A stretch of 64,000 nt of DNA from Thuidium tamariscinum (Eukaryota > Streptophyta > Bryopsida > Hypnales > Thuidiaceae). A program made the translations under genes and the position numbers. The DNA lies in contig OX344750.2 of NCBI GenBank assembly GCA_947034885.2, forward strand, positions 19,772,053 through 19,836,052. Direction: 5' to 3'. How positions within the stretch are numbered: position 1 is the stretch's first letter; every line of letters starts with the position of its first letter. Below are positions 45,035-57,128 of this stretch, one piece after another. A model generated the notes under the pieces. That model made no database searches, was not told where the DNA came from, and saw only the letters and a list, made by a program, of their open reading frames with translations.

Positions 45035-48000
45035 CCGGGAAATTGTGGAAGTTTGATGGAATTGAATTTTCAATTCAAATGCCTTATTAATTGATATGTT
45101 AAGAAGTGTAACATAACTACATAAACCCTTCAATTTTTGTTAAGGGAGAGTGAATTATTAGGACATTGACCACTTTTAGAGGATCAAAAGGACACCCCTA
45201 ATTTTTTGAAATTCACATTGGCGACTTTCATTCTTTTGGTATCACAAAATAGAATACCAAATTACATCAAAATGTCAGAGGATTACATTGTAGTAGTCAT
45301 ACAAGTCTTCCAAAGCAAAGTGAAAGAATTTCTTACGACCACCACCATGCTTGGATATAGATGTAAAAGATACCCCCTAATTTGGACCATCTCTTTTTGT
45401 ATTTTATGATTTCTCTATCTAACTCGGCTTCTTTGGTTTTAAATATTAATTTATAATTTATAAGCTTTAAAATCTATAGAAAATAATTTATTCTCATCTT
45501 TTTTCTAAAGTAAAAATTGGAACTCTAAATTTTTGCCATCCCTGAGAAGGCTTGTATAATAATGAATTCCCTTCATGGGTTTCTAAATCATGCTTTGCTA
45601 AATTAGAAAGTCTTCTTTCAATAAGAGTTAGTGTTTGGAAAAACTACTAACAACTAATTTAAAGTCAATCAATTGGTGAAATTAGGAAGAAAACACATGA
45701 ACTTGCAATTTAAAAACACCACCAACAAAAAAGTAATGAAAAAATCTATAAATTTAATATTCAAAATAATAAAATAAAATAAAAAATAAAATTTAGTGCT
45801 TAGAAAAACAATTCGATATGGGAATTAATCTTTAAAGGACATTTGGTGTCAATCAAACTTCATTAGGTATATGCATTATAACACACATTTCAAAATTTTG
45901 ATATTTTTCAAATGATGTAATATTTGTCTAAAATTGAATCATATTTTTTCATCACTACAAATATAAAATTGAATTTTATATGATTTATTGAAGAATTATA
46001 TATATAAGAATTAAAAAAATTTTAAAAGCAATATGATTTTTTTAAATGAATATAATAGTAGCAAACATCATGGTGTAAATTAGATACTCTTCAAGCTCAC
46101 ACAAAGAATTCAATAGAAAAAGTTCAAAAAGTGGTGTATATTAAATTTTTAAGCTACTATCTTGAAAATGTCACAAAATTTACAATTTTTATAATCCCGG
46201 AAAATTTTCAAATGTAGTAGAAACAAGATTAATGGAGCTACAATTGAGTTATTCGTAAAGTACCTAAATCGGGCTTTAAACCCATGAGTTTTATGAAAAA
46301 GCCAATTGAGTTTGTTTTCTAAAGTCAAAATAAAAGTGGGTATGAAACTTATTTTTCCATCAAAATGGTGCCTAAAAAAAATTTGGTCCCTACTTTTGAA
46401 GTCATGTGACAAAAGTATCTTGCAAAAAAGTTTGACGCTTCAACTATAGTTACCTTCTCAACTTCAGAAAAAGTCATGCCCAAAGTTGGGGACTTTACAA
46501 ATAACTCAAATATCTTAAGTAAGATTTACAATCAGAGACTATGTGAAAATTCAGGTTTTGACTTTCGAAATGCTGGTCCAACTCACAAGTCAACGTCCTT
46601 GCTGTACTTACTGTACTGTGTGCATGAGAGGGACAGGTGTCGATTGCGGACTTGCGGAGTCACCTGATTGAGCTTCTTTAATATGGGCGTGCATGGAGTC
46701 ATGGACCGGTAAGGCGGTAACGCTGGTGGGAGGGGTCACTGACAGGTGGCATTCTTGGGGCTAGTCACCCCAGCCTTCTGGCTTTTGAAATGAATGGGTG
46801 CAGTTCTAAATCACAAAACCTCATTCCTGCATGGCTATTTTTCGTGCAGTAAATTTTCATTTCCTTGTTTCAAAATAGAAGTCCTCCTTCATTTCGAGGT
46901 TACTAGCAAATTTTAGCAAATTTTACCTAGGTATCACCTAATTTTTATGTAGATATCACTAGGTATCCCTATGTATGACTATTGAATAAATAATTGTTTT
47001 CCTCCAAAATGGAAAAAAAATGAAAAAAAAAAAAATTACTAATGTATCCTAACAAGAAATGTACTTATATGTATAGTACCATGTACCTATCTCACTATAC
47101 TTAAATAAAATATACACCTTATCCATCTTTAGGAACTAGATTGAAGTACAAAAAATTACACTTTGACTATCCTTATTAGGTCTAAAATGATGATTTATTT
47201 TGGGTAAAAAATTGTTAGTCTACTTGAGTAAAAATTCTTGCCAATTGTTTTAAAAGAATTTTGATATTCATAAAATATTCTATGAATTTTCAAAATTAAA
47301 AAATTATTAATGTCTCCTAAACTCTCTTTGATTTTAATAGGATGCTTAGGCCAAAAAGTGGTCAATGGATGACTTTTCACATGTAGAAATGAAGAGTTCA
47401 CCTATAAGTTCGAAATGAGATCAATTTTGGCAAAACACTTTGGTGGAAGAAGTTGTCCTTTTGAAGTTAAGAGCAACCCCACTTGAAGACTCCAATGGCC
47501 TTGACTTGGCCAAGGGACATAGCTAGGCTTGAAATAGTGTCCAACCACATGTGCACCAAGTGAAAAATGATGCCCAGTGACTTTAAAAAGTGGCATGGCT
47601 TGTTGAAAATAAAATTAGTGTCAAGGATTCTAAGGCAATATTTGATTTCATACAATTAAACCTAAATAGCCATTATAACATTTGTTGGGGTGTACTAAAG
47701 ATGTTTCAAGACCTTTTGTCGAGCAACACAAATCAAGAAATAAATATTTCACTTTATGATTCTTTTTTAGCAATAATTTGTTTGACCTAAATAGCTTTTT
47801 GGAATTCTACATTTTTATCCCTACAAGGGACTTTTAGTTGTTAGCCTTTAAAAACTACTACCTTTATACAAAAAATAACAAGAACGGAGGTCACAAAATT
47901 GGCCAACTTGTAGAGATTGAAAGAGAGTTGTATTTGGAAATCCCATAGCATAATGGATAAAAAAAACATCAATTTTTATCTTTGAAAAGAACATTTAAAA

Positions 48001-48060
48001 AACATCTACAATCATGATTGGAAGATTAAAAGGTAACAAGTTCATAAACAAGTTTATAAA
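45035..48060. other. AT-rich intergenic DNA with a small GC patch
   Basis: No repeats of the described families are recognised. 46590-46780 is a GC-richer patch (GGACCGGTAAGGCGGTAACGC region) without a frame of note. Confidence 0.4.
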
Positions 48061-48360
48061 TGGACCATCTAAAGGGTGGAACTAAATTTTAGGGAAGTAA
48101 AACACAATGATATATTTTTCTATAAATTTTCCTTAAAAGACAAATGGTATTGACATTGAACCTAAGTTGTTTCATATTTTTTGGAGCTTTACGGAATTGG
48201 TTATAAAATTTGAAGCTAAAATAGCATAAGGCCTAAAATTGCCTACATCCTAAAATGTATACTATTTGTACATTATTGAAGGCTATGAAAAAGCAACATG
48301 TAAAATCAATATACATTTAAAGAGGTGGACAATTTTAGAGCTTGAGTGTTTTTCAAACCT
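48061..48360. repeat. Dispersed repeat, second copy of 14190-14480
   Basis: Diverged copy of the repeat near 14190-14480, including the worn hairpin at about 48226-48344 (GGCCTAAAATTGCCTAC against GGTGGACAATTTTAGAGC). Confidence 0.5.
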
Positions 48361-51300
48361 ATTACCTATTTTATATATTTGTACATGAATGCGCAAGGAC
48401 ATTACTCTCTACACTATTGACCATAGTGATATTTGAGGATATTTTATATAAGGGCCATTGATGGTGTTTGGAAGATGATAAAAAAAAATTTCAATGGGTG
48501 TGGTCTTGAAAGCATTGCAAAAGTATTGAAACTAAGAGCCTTTGCAAAATAGTGAAAGCATGGCTAGTATTGAGTGACATACTAACCATTTAAACTATGA
48601 TGAATTTAGAAGATCCAACTAGATCACCATTAATTTCTACAATACTTGAATTAATGCATGTTACAACAAAAACAATTAAAAAAACCACACTATATGTACT
48701 CACTTAAAGTATTGAATATACATTTTGAAGTCTTATATACATCAAATCGTGATTTGCTAGATACACTTAAATTTTTTTATGGATGCCATCTACAATTCTT
48801 TGTGAACAATCAAGGAGGATGAAATTATCCAAAACTGACAAAGTCTTTCAAAAATTTAGGCACTCCATGGTGGATGTTTTTTTCTATTTGGTTTGTATGA
48901 AGGTTGTACAAAGTCTGGTTACTATTATAATGATGTTAATTATTTATCCAAAAAATATTGAAATTGTCTTATTGGATGCATAATTTCCATTCACGAAACT
49001 ACTCTTTATGGCTCCAAAGCAAATTCATCACCAATCTCACAATTGATTTCAACACACTCAAAATTGCAAACAACCTTTCTGTGAATGATCCCTAATTGTC
49101 ATTTTAACAATTCATTTGAATGTCCCTTAAGTACCCAACAACCTTAGAGATTTTGGATAATGAAATATAGAAGACTTCTTTGAGTTTTTCATAAAAAGGT
49201 ATTTTATTTTGCATCATGCATGAAATTATTTAAATCAATGTAATTGATTAATTTTTCTACTTCATTTTTCTTCTTAAATTTTAAATCCTTTTTACATTCG
49301 AAGAGGGAAGTTGAGATAATAAGGTTTTACTTAATTATTGGTTTCTAAAATTGAAAAGACTGTAGACTGTAACTTTAAACTTAAAGTTTTAAATCAAAAC
49401 TAAAGGGAAATACAGGGGAACAATGCCTTTGTCTAGCATTGTAAAAAATGGCACAAGTTTTGAGCCCCCAAAATTGAAGTGAGATCCATCTTTTAAGATA
49501 TGCTTGACTACAATTTGGAGGCTCTTCAATTTAAAGTCTCATAGCCAAATATTCAACAAGAGTTCTCATTTATGAGGTGCCTTGATTTAAAAATACCTTA
49601 AAATAATAGATTGAATGATTCAACATGCACACTAAAGGTGTATTGTAAGGTCTGACTTCATTCATTTTATTAGTGTTTTTTGTCTCTCTGTATACAACTT
49701 ATATGATAATTTTTACAATAAGTACATAAATTCTATCCATGATCTAATTCTTTTTTTCAACCTATTATCTATTTTTTTATACTTCCCTCCTTGACTTTCT
49801 CCAACTTATTTTCTATAAAAAAAAAATTTCGTTTATTTTTTGGGGTGTTTAGAACTAATATCTTTGACTTTTATTATTACTACTATTCATTTATAATTAT
49901 TCTAGGAATCAAACAATTGTGATGACTTAAGACCTTATAATTTCATTTGATTAACTATTTGTATCATAATCAACAATCTTTGTTTGATACATAGTCAAAC
50001 TTCTATAAGAGGATCAAATTAGGGCTATTTCACATTGAGACCAAAGTTTGAGAGACTGTTAATTTCCACCAATCAAATTGTTAAATTCTTGGTTTCTTAC
50101 AATTAGATTGGTAGAAATTGACGGCCTTTGAAATTTTGGTTGCAGTGTAAAGTGGCTCTTAGTCTCCTAACTACACCGAAAGCTTTGGAACTTCTACTTC
50201 TACTTCAAACACTTGGACTCTCAATACAAATTGCACTCCCTACTTATGCTTATTCCGTCACTTCTCTAGTATGGATTTTTCTCACACCCCTTTTTTTCCT
50301 CCTCAGATTAGATTTTTTCAAGCTTAAAGTGTGTTTTTTTAAGCTTCGTAAGCTTCAATCTACATCATTAGTTTAAATGCATGAGATTTTACTTTGCATC
50401 AACCAATCTAATTAGCTTTCAATTTATATGAGCCATCACAATCAATTAGTATAATTAGTCAATTTCATAACAAATCCCAATAGTGGATCAAGGCAAGCTT
50501 AGTCTTTGTAGTGGATTCTTAGGCTATGTCATACCTTGGTACTCCACATTGTCTAATGTCTATAGGCTTTTATTCTTCTCTAATTTTCTTGTACATTCTT
50601 TAAAGAATTATTTAATTGTCTCTTATTATTGACTACTTTATTTTTCTCTATTTCTCTTTTAAATTCTATAAAAATATTAAATATATTAATTAAAATATAA
50701 TCAAGTGCCACTCCAATTTATTTGACATCAATCTTGTAATAGAAACATCATAGAACTAAAATAAATTTTTAATAGGCAAAATCATGCTTTAAACCCAAGG
50801 AATGGTTCCTAGGACCAAAATATAAGAGACCTATCATAGATTGCCTATCTATTCTTTAGGCTCCATCTAAAGAAAAAAAATTGCCAAAGAAATGTAATTA
50901 CAAAATATGATTGACAAAAAAGTACAAAAAAGTGAAATATGATTGACAAATATAGTTGGGCACTCTTTAAACATGTTTCCCACTTAAATTTTTCTTTTAG
51001 TTTTCCCTAAAAGAAAAGAATTTGATTATGAAAAAAACATGAATGCAAAATATGACTTGAGAAAAATATGATTGGACACTTTCCAAACATATTCTTTGCT
51101 CAAATTTACCTTGGGCTAGCCAAAAAGAAAAAAAAATGACTTCCAAAAGAATGTAATTGTAAAATATGACTCACAAAAAAATATGCCTAAAAATATGCCT
51201 TCTAAAAAAATATAATTGAAAAATACAATTCAATATTCCCTCCCCAAATTTTCCTAGGGTTTCCTAAAAGAAAAAAATGTCACTACTACAAAGATATGAC

Positions 51301-51778
51301 TACCAAATAAAAATATAGAACTAAAGAAGAAAATATGATTGCCACATATGACCAAGGTAGATGTACTCATAACCAATAAAATTAACACATTTCAATATAA
51401 TCCAGGGTAGTGTAAGGCAAAGCAAATATTTTTGAAGATGCATTGACAAAAATAATGGGGATTGCAAAAAATTTGGTAATTTTATCTCTTGAATTGAAAT
51501 TATTATGAATTTTGAAAGGCAAAAGTTGGGCTTGACCTATAACCAACATCTAAAGTCATCTAATTTTTATCATTCAAGAATACTTTCTCACTAATTACTT
51601 CCTACATTTATGCTCACTTCTGTGTCATCAACTTATTAATCCAAGCCTTGAAAAAGTACAAAGACACACATTCCAAGGAGAAAATGGAAATCCATTCCAA
51701 TCTTGTTTGAAATAGGGTACCCTATTTATTGTTGATGGGGCATGTGTTAATAATGGGTACATCCTCCTATGAAGATAA
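48361..51778. other. AT-rich intergenic DNA, nothing recognised
   Basis: About 3.4 kb. An 82-codon frame at 50128-50376 is Leu-rich and could be mistaken for a membrane protein, but it has no support beyond length. Nothing else stands out. Confidence 0.4.
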
Positions 51779-52668
51779 GTTGTTTGTTTGTTTGTTTGTT
51801 TGTTTGGATGTTTGTTTGTTACGTTGAGATCTCCTGGACCGTGAGTCCCTCGGGTGCGTGTTTGGTACCGTCGGAAAGCCCTCGGTGAGGAGGGGTGCAC
51901 GGGCTTTGATTCATGGTGTTCCAACCTACGGCATGAAAGTTATTGAATTTTGAAGTTTCTATACATGTTTGTTTGTTACGTTGAGATCTCTTGGACTGTG
52001 AGTCCCCCGGGTGCGTGTTTGGTACTGTCGGAAAGCCCTTGGCGAGGAGGGGTACACGGGCTTTGATTCATGGTGTTCTAGCCTACGGCATGAAAGTTAT
52101 TGAATTTTGAAGTTTCTATACATGTTTGTTTGTTATGTTGAGATCTCCCGGACCGTGAGTCCCCCGGGTGCGTGTTTGGTACCGTCGGAAAGCCCTCGGC
52201 AAGGAGGGGTGCACAAGATTTATTCATGGTGTTCCAACCTATGGCATGAAAGTTGTTGAATTTTGAAGTTTCTATACATTAAAAAAATTAGAAAATTATT
52301 TATTTTGTTGTTTTCCTGGACCGTGAGTCCTTTAGTCACGTGTCTGGTATTGTTAGAAAGCTCTTGGCAAGGACGGGGCTTTGATTCATGGTGTTCTAGC
52401 CTACGGCATGAAAGTTATTGAGTTTTGAAGTTTCTATACATGTTTGTTTGTTACGTTGAGATCTCCCAGACCATGAGTCCTCGGATGCGTGTTTGGTATC
52501 GTCGGAAAGCCCTCGGCGAGGAGGGGTGCACGGGCTTTGATTCATGGCGTTCCAACCTACGGCATGAAAGTTATTGAATTTTGAAGTTTCTATACATTAA
52601 AAAAATTAGAAAATTATTTATTCTGTTGTTTTTCTTTTCTTTTAGACCGTGGGCACGGGCCACCCTAG
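51779..52668 (+). mobile_element. Helitron-like element with five-unit internal array
   Basis: The plus strand runs from a (TTTG)n tract (51779-51806) to a hairpin (CCGTG...CACGG) and GGGCCACCCTAG, followed by T in the host. These are the same features as at 662-870. Between them lie five copies of a ~157-bp unit instead of one. The 3' hairpin, CTAG and T fit Helitrons; Helentron/DINE-like elements are known for central tandem repeats. No helicase frame is present. The 5' end is not a clear TC. Confidence 0.6.
51810..52597 (+). repeat. 157-bp tandem array, five units
   Basis: Units start at 51810, 51967 and 52124. A 5'-shortened unit starts at about 52314, after a 35-bp TAAAAAAATTAGAAAATTATT-like linker, and the fifth starts at 52441. 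The first two are exactly 157 bases apart. The linker recurs after the last unit, so the array probably grew by duplication of both one-unit and unit-plus-linker segments. On the minus strand the first unit reads ESKPVHPSSPRAFRRYQTR, as the lone copy at 662-870 does on the plus strand. Confidence 0.85.
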
Positions 52669-54843
52669 TCTACCTTAAATGTTCTCAAAACATATTCCCT
52701 GTCATTCTCTATGAAGTATTTTGGCATTCCCAATGGCGATATACTATACATGGTGAAGTACAAGGCCAAAATATGACTTGCAATCATATTGTAGTTATAT
52801 TTGAGTTTTTCAAACTCTTGGCCTTCAAGAATATGATTGCAAGCAATCACTAGTCATCCTTAGTTATATTTTCATAGTAATAAAATGCCCATTTTCTTAT
52901 AGTGAAGGTTTTCATATTTTCTAATTTTTTCAAAATGTAAACATTGACCACATGATTTTTAATTAGTTTTTAAAAAAAAATAATGACTATATAAATTAAA
53001 AAGAACTAGTGTATCTTGTGTTGTTGCTACAACCAAAATAAACATAAACATTTTAAATTTTTTTTTTGTAATTCATAGTAATTCATAATTCATAAAAAAT
53101 CCTATATTTTTTTACATTATAGGTCCAAATTCCATGAAAGTGATGAAACAAAGCCCAAGCCCTCTCCTCACACAATACTTTCCAATGTTAGTAAGAACAC
53201 AAGATGTACATTTTTGGAATTTCCACTATATATAACAAAACAAACAAACCAAACCACATCCTATATTTTAACGTATAATTTTCCTTCAACCCTAAAGTGA
53301 TGTGATGGACAATGTATAGATTGAAAATAAGATTTCTTTCTCATTACAACTTCGATGAAAATCATCCTAATTTCTACATATACTTTATGAAGTTGTTGTT
53401 CTATCCAATGGTTGGATTTGGCATTACCAAGGTACATGTTTTTCTAAAGTTACAAATGTTGAAGTATGTCAAGTGGTTGACTAAGCCAAAATTGCATTGA
53501 CTCTAATTCAAATCTCAATTTGTAAGAATGGGGTCATAAAATCAAAGAACACAAAAATTCAAAAAAATCACCATGTCAAGAAAACCTCATTTCAAATCCA
53601 TTCCAACAAAATTCACTCAAAAAATGACAATATTTTTCTTGCAATTAAACTTAGAAGGAAATTTGGATTTTTTTTTCAAAATTTATACAAAAATATTGGT
53701 CATAGCATTGGTGAATCTTATCATATGAATAAAATCTAAAATTCTTACCCTACAACTTTTCCTTGCATCTCAGTTTTTAAATATTCTTCGAAATACCGAG
53801 TAGTACTTTATCACGATGATTTTTTCCAAAATTGTCAATTCTGGAGATGAGTATGGACGCTTAGTGAGGGGTTAAAGATTTGGGGTCTACTGAATGGAGC
53901 AACATACTAGAGTGGGTGGCTCTAACACAGACCCTCCTCTGAAACCACCCTCTAGGCTGTTCTAAAATGGATATGTGTTGATGAGAGAATGGAGTAATGG
54001 TTGCGTCATAACTTAATAAGGTTTGGTTCATAGTTCTTTAATGGTTGATTTAAGAGGCACAATGGGTCCATTTTTAAAAAAGTGCATAGTTGTTCATTAA
54101 ATTTTTTCAAAATAAGAAATGATGGCCCAACTACCTTCTTAATTATGCCAAAAAATCTGAAAATATTAATTGACTTGAGCTTCTTTTTTTTGACACAAAC
54201 GAAACGGAATTTCATTGTAAAGAAAAAAATACAATGCCCAGTCATAGGTGGCTTGGGAAGAAAAGACCACTACCCGCTTAAGCAACAATTGACTTAAGCT
54301 TTCATTTAAGTTTTAGAAAGGGTCACATTTAGGAACCTTCTCTATTACTTTATGGATGTCACAATGTTTGATTTGGATAATGTCATATCTTTTTTCAGAC
54401 CACATGTGTGTGGTTTTTGTAAGGGCTACAAGTCACAAATAGGTACCTATTATAAAGTTCTTTGAAAACTCATAAGTAATTCATAAATGCTCCGAAAAAT
54501 ATGAAACCACTTGGGTTACCTTCCACATCAATTCTTCTTCAAATGAAAAATAAGTGAAAAAAAATTTGGGTCACCTGAAACCCATCAAAAAACCCAACAG
54601 CCTTAAAGTGTCGCTTTTAGAGTCATCTACCTTATTATAGACTGGATTTGCTTGAGGGTCCTCAGCCACGCTGACGCTGACTTTTACGGCACCGGGCAGA
54701 ATGGTATGGATCCTCCAGCATCTAATTTGGACTCTTTGTCAAGCTGCCCTAAATTAACGGCCCGCTGATTACGCATTATTCATGGCTATTGTTTCTAGGA
54801 ATTTGCGGGTGAATTGCAACGGAAAGGCCCTGGCTTGTCTACC
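52669..54843. other. AT-rich intergenic DNA
   Basis: It may include a worn TTAA element from about 53286 (TTCAACCCTAAAGTG) to about 53876 (TTAGTGAGGGGTTAA), but the ends match poorly. 54650-54840 is a GC-richer patch. No gene is seen. Confidence 0.4.
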
Positions 54844-55579
54844 TTAACCCCTAAGCGACGCCAGCGCCATTTTTTGGCGTTCGGATGACTTTGCATGGGC
54901 AGCACAGGACGTGAACAGTAGTTTTTTCATCCACTTTTCTTTAAATGACCTTTCACGTTCAATTGTAAAGAGTCTCTAATTGAGTTTTTAGTCTAACTAC
55001 TATTTGTTTTCATGTAGTTGAGAAATAATTAGAGAAAACGGATGGCAAAATTTGTCATTTGAGTGTATTTTGATAAATTGACTGAATCTGAAATTTCTCC
55101 TTGAAAATGACATTTTTTGAGTTTGAACCCAACTAATGAAATGAAGGTCTTTTCTTCTAGTTTCTACTCCAATTGGAATTTTGGAAAAATTTATAAAATT
55201 GAATATTTTATTGCAGTTTGAATTTTGGTTGCATTTTTAATGTCCATTGCAACCTATAAATAGGTGTACACGGAAGTTGAGTTTATACCATGATGTTTGC
55301 CACTACAATTTACACACATCGTGAAATCTTCAGATTTTTTGAAGATAATTTTCTATTTTCTATGATTTTTTCTTCATTTTTTCTTCAAAAAATCTCATAA
55401 AAATCAATTTTCCTCAAAAAAATCTGAAATTTCTGTGAAGTGCAGAAGACATATACTTCCATCTCTGAAAAATAAAATAAAAAAATTTCATACTTGATTG
55501 GTTCATGAATGGTATCAAATTGAGTGACCAGCGAGGGGGCTTCCAACCAGTGGTCATAGGCCCGTCCTTTAAGGGTTAA
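54844..55579. mobile_element. TTAA element (piggyBac-type), copy P4
   Basis: 736 bp, from TTAACCCCTAAGCGACGCC to GGCCCGTCCTTTAAGGGTTAA. A TTAA and a CCC/GGG pair bound it. The internal sequence differs from P1-P3, so this is a separate subfamily. Confidence 0.5.
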
Positions 55580-56093
55580 TCAACATAACTTAACCATATC
55601 AGGACGGGCTGGTCTCCGTGAAATCATCCTTTTTGCAGAAATGCAAATCATCTATTTTTTTTAATTCAAAAGTATTTATTGGAGACCAAACTACTACTTT
55701 TTTTTTGAAACAAATGGAAACCCATTGCAAGACCAAACTACTATTCACGACCTCTCTTTTTGCACAAAATTCCAAGGGTGAACAATTGCATTTATGTCTT
55801 ACATGTAGGAATTTCTTGTCATCCATTGGACCATTCTGATCTACAACATCCTTCTAGGGTTTACTCAATCTAAACTAATATTGAAAACTAGTTCTAAACT
55901 AATATTGGAAACTCGCTCCCCCTCCTTCCACCTCCCTCCTTAGCTTTGATTCCTACCAACGACAATTTGATGCTCCTTTTTCTAGCATTTTTTTGCCATT
56001 TTGGGTCTTCATTGAATTGTTAAAGGATTCTTGATTTCTACAATGTAGAACAAGAAGTTCAAGAGGTTAGCGTTTGGCGGACAATGCAATGAT
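55580..56093. other. Intergenic DNA, nothing recognised
   Basis: A 73-75 codon frame on each strand (55599-55839) has no recognisable feature. Confidence 0.4.
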
Positions 56094-56381
56094 GCTAGTA
56101 CTTGAGTTTAGTGTAGAGATTTGAGCCTATGAACCTTGAACCTAGTTGTAGGTATGAAATAAACAACATTTCATGGAAATTTTGGAAGGTTTTTGGTGAA
56201 AACATAGTCAAGGAACTTTAGGGGTTAAAATATTAGGCACCTATAACATAGATACATTATAACATGGAAAGAGCCTACCTCAACAGATACCTATAAGATA
56301 GACACCTATAATGACAATTTTTTTTTATAATACAAACACTAAAGCTCATGGGTTCATAGGTTCTATGCTCACATACTAATA
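56094..56381. mobile_element. Family D MITE, copy 2, interrupted
   Basis: It starts GCTAGTACTTGAGTTTAG and ends CTATGCTCACATACTAATAC. It shares the left block TTGAACCTAGTTGTAGGTATG with 16718-16930. A short inverted fragment of a TTAA element end (about 56186-56228, ending CTTTAGGGGTTAA) lies inside it. Confidence 0.5.
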
Positions 56382-56702
56382 CTCCCTTGAATTTTGAATG
56401 TGGTTTTATATTCTTCAAATTGTTGAGTCTAAAAGAAATCCTAAAGATTTAATTTAATTTCTTTGAAAAGAGAATATTGTCTTCATCTTTAAGAAATCGT
56501 TTCACAAAGTATATGATTACAAAGAAGAGCTAACACTCTAATTGAGTTCTAATATGACTTTTACAAGTTTGAAGTTCTTGCAAAATTGCAATTTTGGTAA
56601 TCTTTACACACCATATCAACAAGAGTGAAGTAGTTCCCAATAAATTGGGTTGACATGTAAATTTATTAGCTTGTAACTAAGAAAGGTGAGTTGGACAACA
56701 AT

Positions 56703-56924
56703 GTTAGTATGTGAGCATGAAAGTGTGAGCATGTGAGCTTTGAGCCTATATATTAGTAGATATCATGCAACCATTGAAGGAGTATAATATAAATACCTAT
56801 AATATAGATATTTATAGCGTACATGCACTATTTCCGTAAAAAAATTATCATAATATAGATGCTTATATCATAGGCGTATAGTTTTTTAGGTTCATGAGTT
56901 CACACTTCTAAACTCACATAATAG
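56703..56924. mobile_element. Family D MITE, copy 3
   Basis: It starts GTTAGTATGTGAGCATG and ends AACTCACATAATAGC, with an interior of ACCTATAATATAGAT-like words as in the other two copies. It lies 320 bases from copy 2. Confidence 0.5.
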
Positions 56925-57128
56925 CAACCCTCCTTCAATGTCTATGAAGTCAAAGTATATAAAATTGATCAATGAATAATGCTTCACTTGTAGCCTAAAA
57001 TAGTATTTAACAAACATGATTCACTATTGAAGTGAGTCTAATAGGTTGAAACATTCTATGAAAAATTTTAAAAACACTATTTGTAAGTGATCAATTTAAA
57101 ACCAAGCTCAAGAAGCTTACCCAATCAT
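56925..57128. other. Short AT-rich spacer
   Basis: Nothing recognised. Confidence 0.4.

Noticed and set aside
50128-50376. Leu-rich 82-codon frame as a membrane protein
   Set aside because: It lies in AT-rich DNA with no other support. Hydrophobic frames are expected from T-rich sequence.
51810-52597. Ordinary satellite array
   Set aside because: The array is bounded by the same ends as the single-unit copy at 662-870, so it is internal to a mobile element.
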